Shown: piece by piece, positions 61,901-64,000 of the stretch
Numbering within the stretch: the first letter of the stretch is position 1
Layout of the letters: each line of letters begins with the position of its first letter
Source: Clostridium lacusfryxellense
GTDB lineage: Bacteria; Bacillota; Clostridia; Clostridiales; Clostridiaceae
Length of the DNA: 64,000 bases
NCBI RefSeq assembly: GCF_018861735.1
Contig: NZ_JAHLEB010000012.1
Span: forward strand, 40,348 to 104,347
Reading direction: 5' to 3'
Made by a program: the position numbers and the translations under genes
Notes under the pieces: model-generated
Databases searched by the model: none
The model's input: only the letters and a program-made list of their open reading frames with translations
Told to the model about the DNA's origin: nothing

Positions 61901-63142
61901 TTATTTTTCCATAAACTTCTCAATTTCTTCTACTGTTTTAATAATCTGTTTTGAAAGATTTTCACATCCACTCTCTGTAATTAATAGATTATCTTCTATT
62001 CTAATTCCAATATTTTCCTCTTCTATATAGAGACCTGGCTCATTAGTCAATATCATTCCTGGCTTTAATTCTACATCACGACTTCCTACATCATGGGTAT
62101 CTAACCCTAAATAATGACTTACACCATGAAAATAATACTTAGGTAGTTCACTAGCCTCTTTAATAAGGCCTAATTCAATACATCCACACACAAGCACCTT
62201 TTTAGCCGCTTCATTTAAAACAGAAAACATTATACCAGGTCTGGCAATTGCTACAACAGCTTCCTGAGCTCTCAATACTACGTTATAAACCTGTTTTTGT
62301 CTTTCTGTAAACTTTCCGTTTATAGGAAAAGTACGGCTTATGTCTGCATTATAATATTTATATTGAGCTCCCAAATCAAATAAAATTAACTTACCCTCTT
62401 CAAGTTCACTATTGTTTTCAACGTAATGCAGTATTGTCGCATTCTTACCGGAAGCTGCTATGGTTTTGAAAGCGTAATCAGTTACCCCGCTACTTTTTAG
62501 TGTAAAATTAAAATAAGCCTCTAGTTGATATTCTTTCATGCCTACTTTTGCATTTTCCATCAATGATTTTATACCCTTATCAGTTATATCTATAGCTTCT
62601 CTAATTAATCCAATTTCTTCTTCTGATTTTATAACTCTAAGATCCGCAATTTGATGATACACATTTTTTATTCTTAAATAAGGATATCTTTCCAACGCTG
62701 CTTTAGCAAATCTTTGTGACGAGGTGGTTGATATATGAAATTCTTGTCTTTCAAGATCTAAACATAAATCTTTTATTTTCTCTCTATCTAAAATAGATGC
62801 AAATGTTTCTTCGAATTTTTCTATAAATTTAATATTTTCAATACCAGAAATTTCTTTTACTTCATCCTCACTAATTTTCGCCCCTATCCATCTAGCCATA
62901 AACGGATCATTTTTTTCTATAAATAAAGTTTCTTCAACCTTACCCCTTATTTTTACTAACATTAAAACTATCTTCTCTCTATTTATTCCTGTTAGATAAT
63001 AAAAATTCCTATTCGGCGTAAATGCGTATGTTTCGTCCCCTGATTTATATGGAGCTTGACCTGCGAACATCAATGTTATAGACTTTTCCTCTAATTTATC
63101 CCACAATCTTTTTCTATTCTTTGTAAATAATAAATTTTCCAT
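61901..63142 (-). CDS. Xaa-Pro aminopeptidase-like M24 metallopeptidase
   Basis: A 413-residue aminopeptidase P family enzyme that removes residues before proline. I start at ATG 63142 (MENLLFTKNRKRL), with GGGGGA 6 nt upstream; a 14-residue extension is less likely. The N-terminal domain (YYLTGIN) precedes a pita-bread domain with metal ligands Asp in FDLGAQ, Asp in NADISRTFP, His in FHGVSHYLGLD, Glu in TNEPGLY and Glu in RIEDN. It has its own terminator; clpC lies downstream. Confidence 0.93.
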   Translation of the reverse strand: MENLLFTKNRKRLWDKLEEKSITLMFAGQAPYKSGDETYAFTPNRNFYYLTGINREKIVLMLVKIRGKVEETLFIEKNDPFMARWIGAKISEDEVKEISGIENIKFIEKFEETFASILDREKIKDLCLDLERQEFHISTTSSQRFAKAALERYPYLRIKNVYHQIADLRVIKSEEEIGLIREAIDITDKGIKSLMENAKVGMKEYQLEAYFNFTLKSSGVTDYAFKTIAASGKNATILHYVENNSELEEGKLILFDLGAQYKYYNADISRTFPINGKFTERQKQVYNVVLRAQEAVVAIARPGIMFSVLNEAAKKVLVCGCIELGLIKEASELPKYYFHGVSHYLGLDTHDVGSRDVELKPGMILTNEPGLYIEEENIGIRIEDNLLITESGCENLSKQIIKTVEEIEKFMEK

Positions 63143-63327
63143 CCCAATCCCCCAATAAGCGTTTATAAGTTTAGACCAAAACACTCCATTTAATTTTCTA
63201 TTTCTATTTATAACATAACACTCACTCCAAATAATTTCAATATTTAATATCTAATTATACTCAAGCTTTATATTGTAATATATATTTAATACCAGTAACA
63301 AGCTGAAATTCTTATTACTACTTAGCT

Positions 63328-63564
63328 TTATTTTTTCTTTTGGGATGTTATATAATACTCTCCATTTTTCATATCTCCTTGTGTTACAACGTCAAAATAA
63401 TTATTCTCTAGCATTTTACAGAGTATCTTCATTTCCTCAGGGTCGTTTATTTTTGAAGTAATTGTGAATTTATCATTTTGCTTAATTAAACCCATATAAT
63501 CATGTATACTACTATAATCACTTAAGTTAATATCCCCTGAAATATCTAATGTATAATCCGACAT
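63328..63564 (-). CDS. Small acidic hypothetical protein
   Basis: A 78-residue protein, MSDYTLDISGDINLSDYSSIHDYMG, with alternating hydrophobic and polar residues, no signal peptide and no cysteine pair. A GGGGGAG-like site (AGGGGGAG on the minus strand) precedes the ATG, which supports expression. I do not recognise it. It lies between the M24 gene and the rRNA operon. Confidence 0.7.
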   Translation of the reverse strand: MSDYTLDISGDINLSDYSSIHDYMGLIKQNDKFTITSKINDPEEMKILCKMLENNYFDVVTQGDMKNGEYYITSQKKK

Positions 63565-63663
63565 TAATTCTCCCCCTTTTCCTATATTTAGTATTAGTTT
63601 TTGTAACTTTAGTTATAATATACGTATTTATTTTAATATTCTTTATATATCTTTTAATTTTTT

Positions 63664-63738
63664 AAACAAGGCATAAACATCAATAAAATAAGACATAAAC
63701 ATTAATAATCTAAAATTATTAATACTTATGCCTTGTTA
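63664..63738. repeat. Nested inverted repeat with internal direct repeats
   Basis: Outer arms AACAAGGCATAA and TTATGCCTTGTT enclose ATTAATAAT/ATTATTAAT inner arms. CATAAACATNAATA occurs twice, 22 bp apart. It lies between the small protein gene and the rRNA operon terminator. Neither a promoter nor a T run is evident. Confidence 0.6.
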
Positions 63739-63777
63739 TGAATAAACTATGTGATATTATTATTTTCTACAAAACAA

Positions 63778-63806
63778 AAAAAAGCTAAATATTAGCTTTT
63801 TTGTTT
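63778..63806 (-). terminator. rRNA operon terminator
   Basis: AAAAAAGCTAA and TTAGCTTTTTT form a stem with a T run, 10 bp after tRNA-Asn on the minus strand. Confidence 0.85.
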
Positions 63807-63815
63807 TAAATATAA

Positions 63816-63890
<75 letters not shown>

Positions 63891-63896
63891 TTATTA

Positions 63897-64000
63897 CCTG
63901 GCGACAACCTACTCTTCCACAAGGTCACCCCTGCAGTACCATCGGCGCATTGAAGCTTAACCTTCGTGTTCGGTATGGGAACGGGTGTTACCTTCATGCC
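63897..64000 (-). rRNA. 5S rRNA, 3' part (runs off the window)
   Basis: The last bases encode GGCATGAAGGTAACACCCG and CGAACACGAAGGTTAAGC, the conserved 5S body, ending CGCCAGG near 63897. The 23S and 16S genes would lie beyond 64000. Confidence 0.96.

Overview
This 64 kb window is low-GC DNA from an endospore-forming Firmicute, most likely Clostridium sensu stricto or a close relative. The grounds are low-GC codon use, strong AGGAGG ribosome-binding sites, the ribosomal-protein gene order, sporulation genes (sigH, cwlD), two diadenylate cyclases (CdaA, DisA), a glmS ribozyme and a proS T-box. No species is claimed. No mobile element, CRISPR array or prophage was found. Almost every gene lies on the minus strand, so transcription runs from high to low coordinates.

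Layout from low to high coordinates. (1) 1-5843: glmS (5' end only) behind its ribozyme, glmM, a FAD-dependent dehydrogenase, cdaR and cdaA. This is the cell-wall precursor and c-di-AMP module. (2) 5844-11890: a mixed accessory stretch. It holds an unknown membrane protein, a cell-wall hydrolase behind a c-di-AMP (ydaO-type) riboswitch, thioredoxin with a CsoR/CstR-like operator, a membrane TPR protein, a 50-residue membrane peptide with a possibly structured leader, cwlD and a divergent superoxide dismutase. (3) 11890-32300: rpsI-rplM, truA, the EcfT/A2/A1 energy-coupling module, then rplQ-rpoA-rpsD-rpsK-rpsM-rpmJ-infA-KOW-map-adk-secY and the spc/S10 ribosomal clusters up to rpsJ. (4) 32470-48300: tuf, fusA, rpsG, rpsL, an L7Ae-like protein, rpoC, rpoB, rplL, rplJ, rplA, rplK, nusG, secE and rpmG. 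(5) 48497-49930: a second, nearly identical tuf behind tRNA-Thr and tRNA-Gly. (6) 50001-64000: sigH, a Rae1/YacP-like nuclease, rlmB, mrnC, proS, ispD, a PIN/TRAM membrane protein, a CarD-family regulator, disA, clpC, an M24 peptidase, a small unknown protein, tRNA-Asn and the 3' part of a 5S rRNA gene.

Most of the window is core transcription and translation machinery, with well-formed sigma-A promoters (TTGACA, 17-18 bp, TATAAT-like) at the main operon heads. Observations that go beyond routine annotation: RpoB carries Asn where rifamycin-sensitive bacteria carry His526 (E. coli numbering); the nusG Shine-Dalgarno lies 30 nt from its start but a GC-rich hairpin could bridge the gap; the c-di-AMP riboswitch overlaps a possible SD-sequestering element; trxA has a CsoR-type operator; and the two tuf copies look homogenised by gene conversion. 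I did not find a convincing wholly new multi-gene system. The least explained segment is 5.9-10.3 kb.
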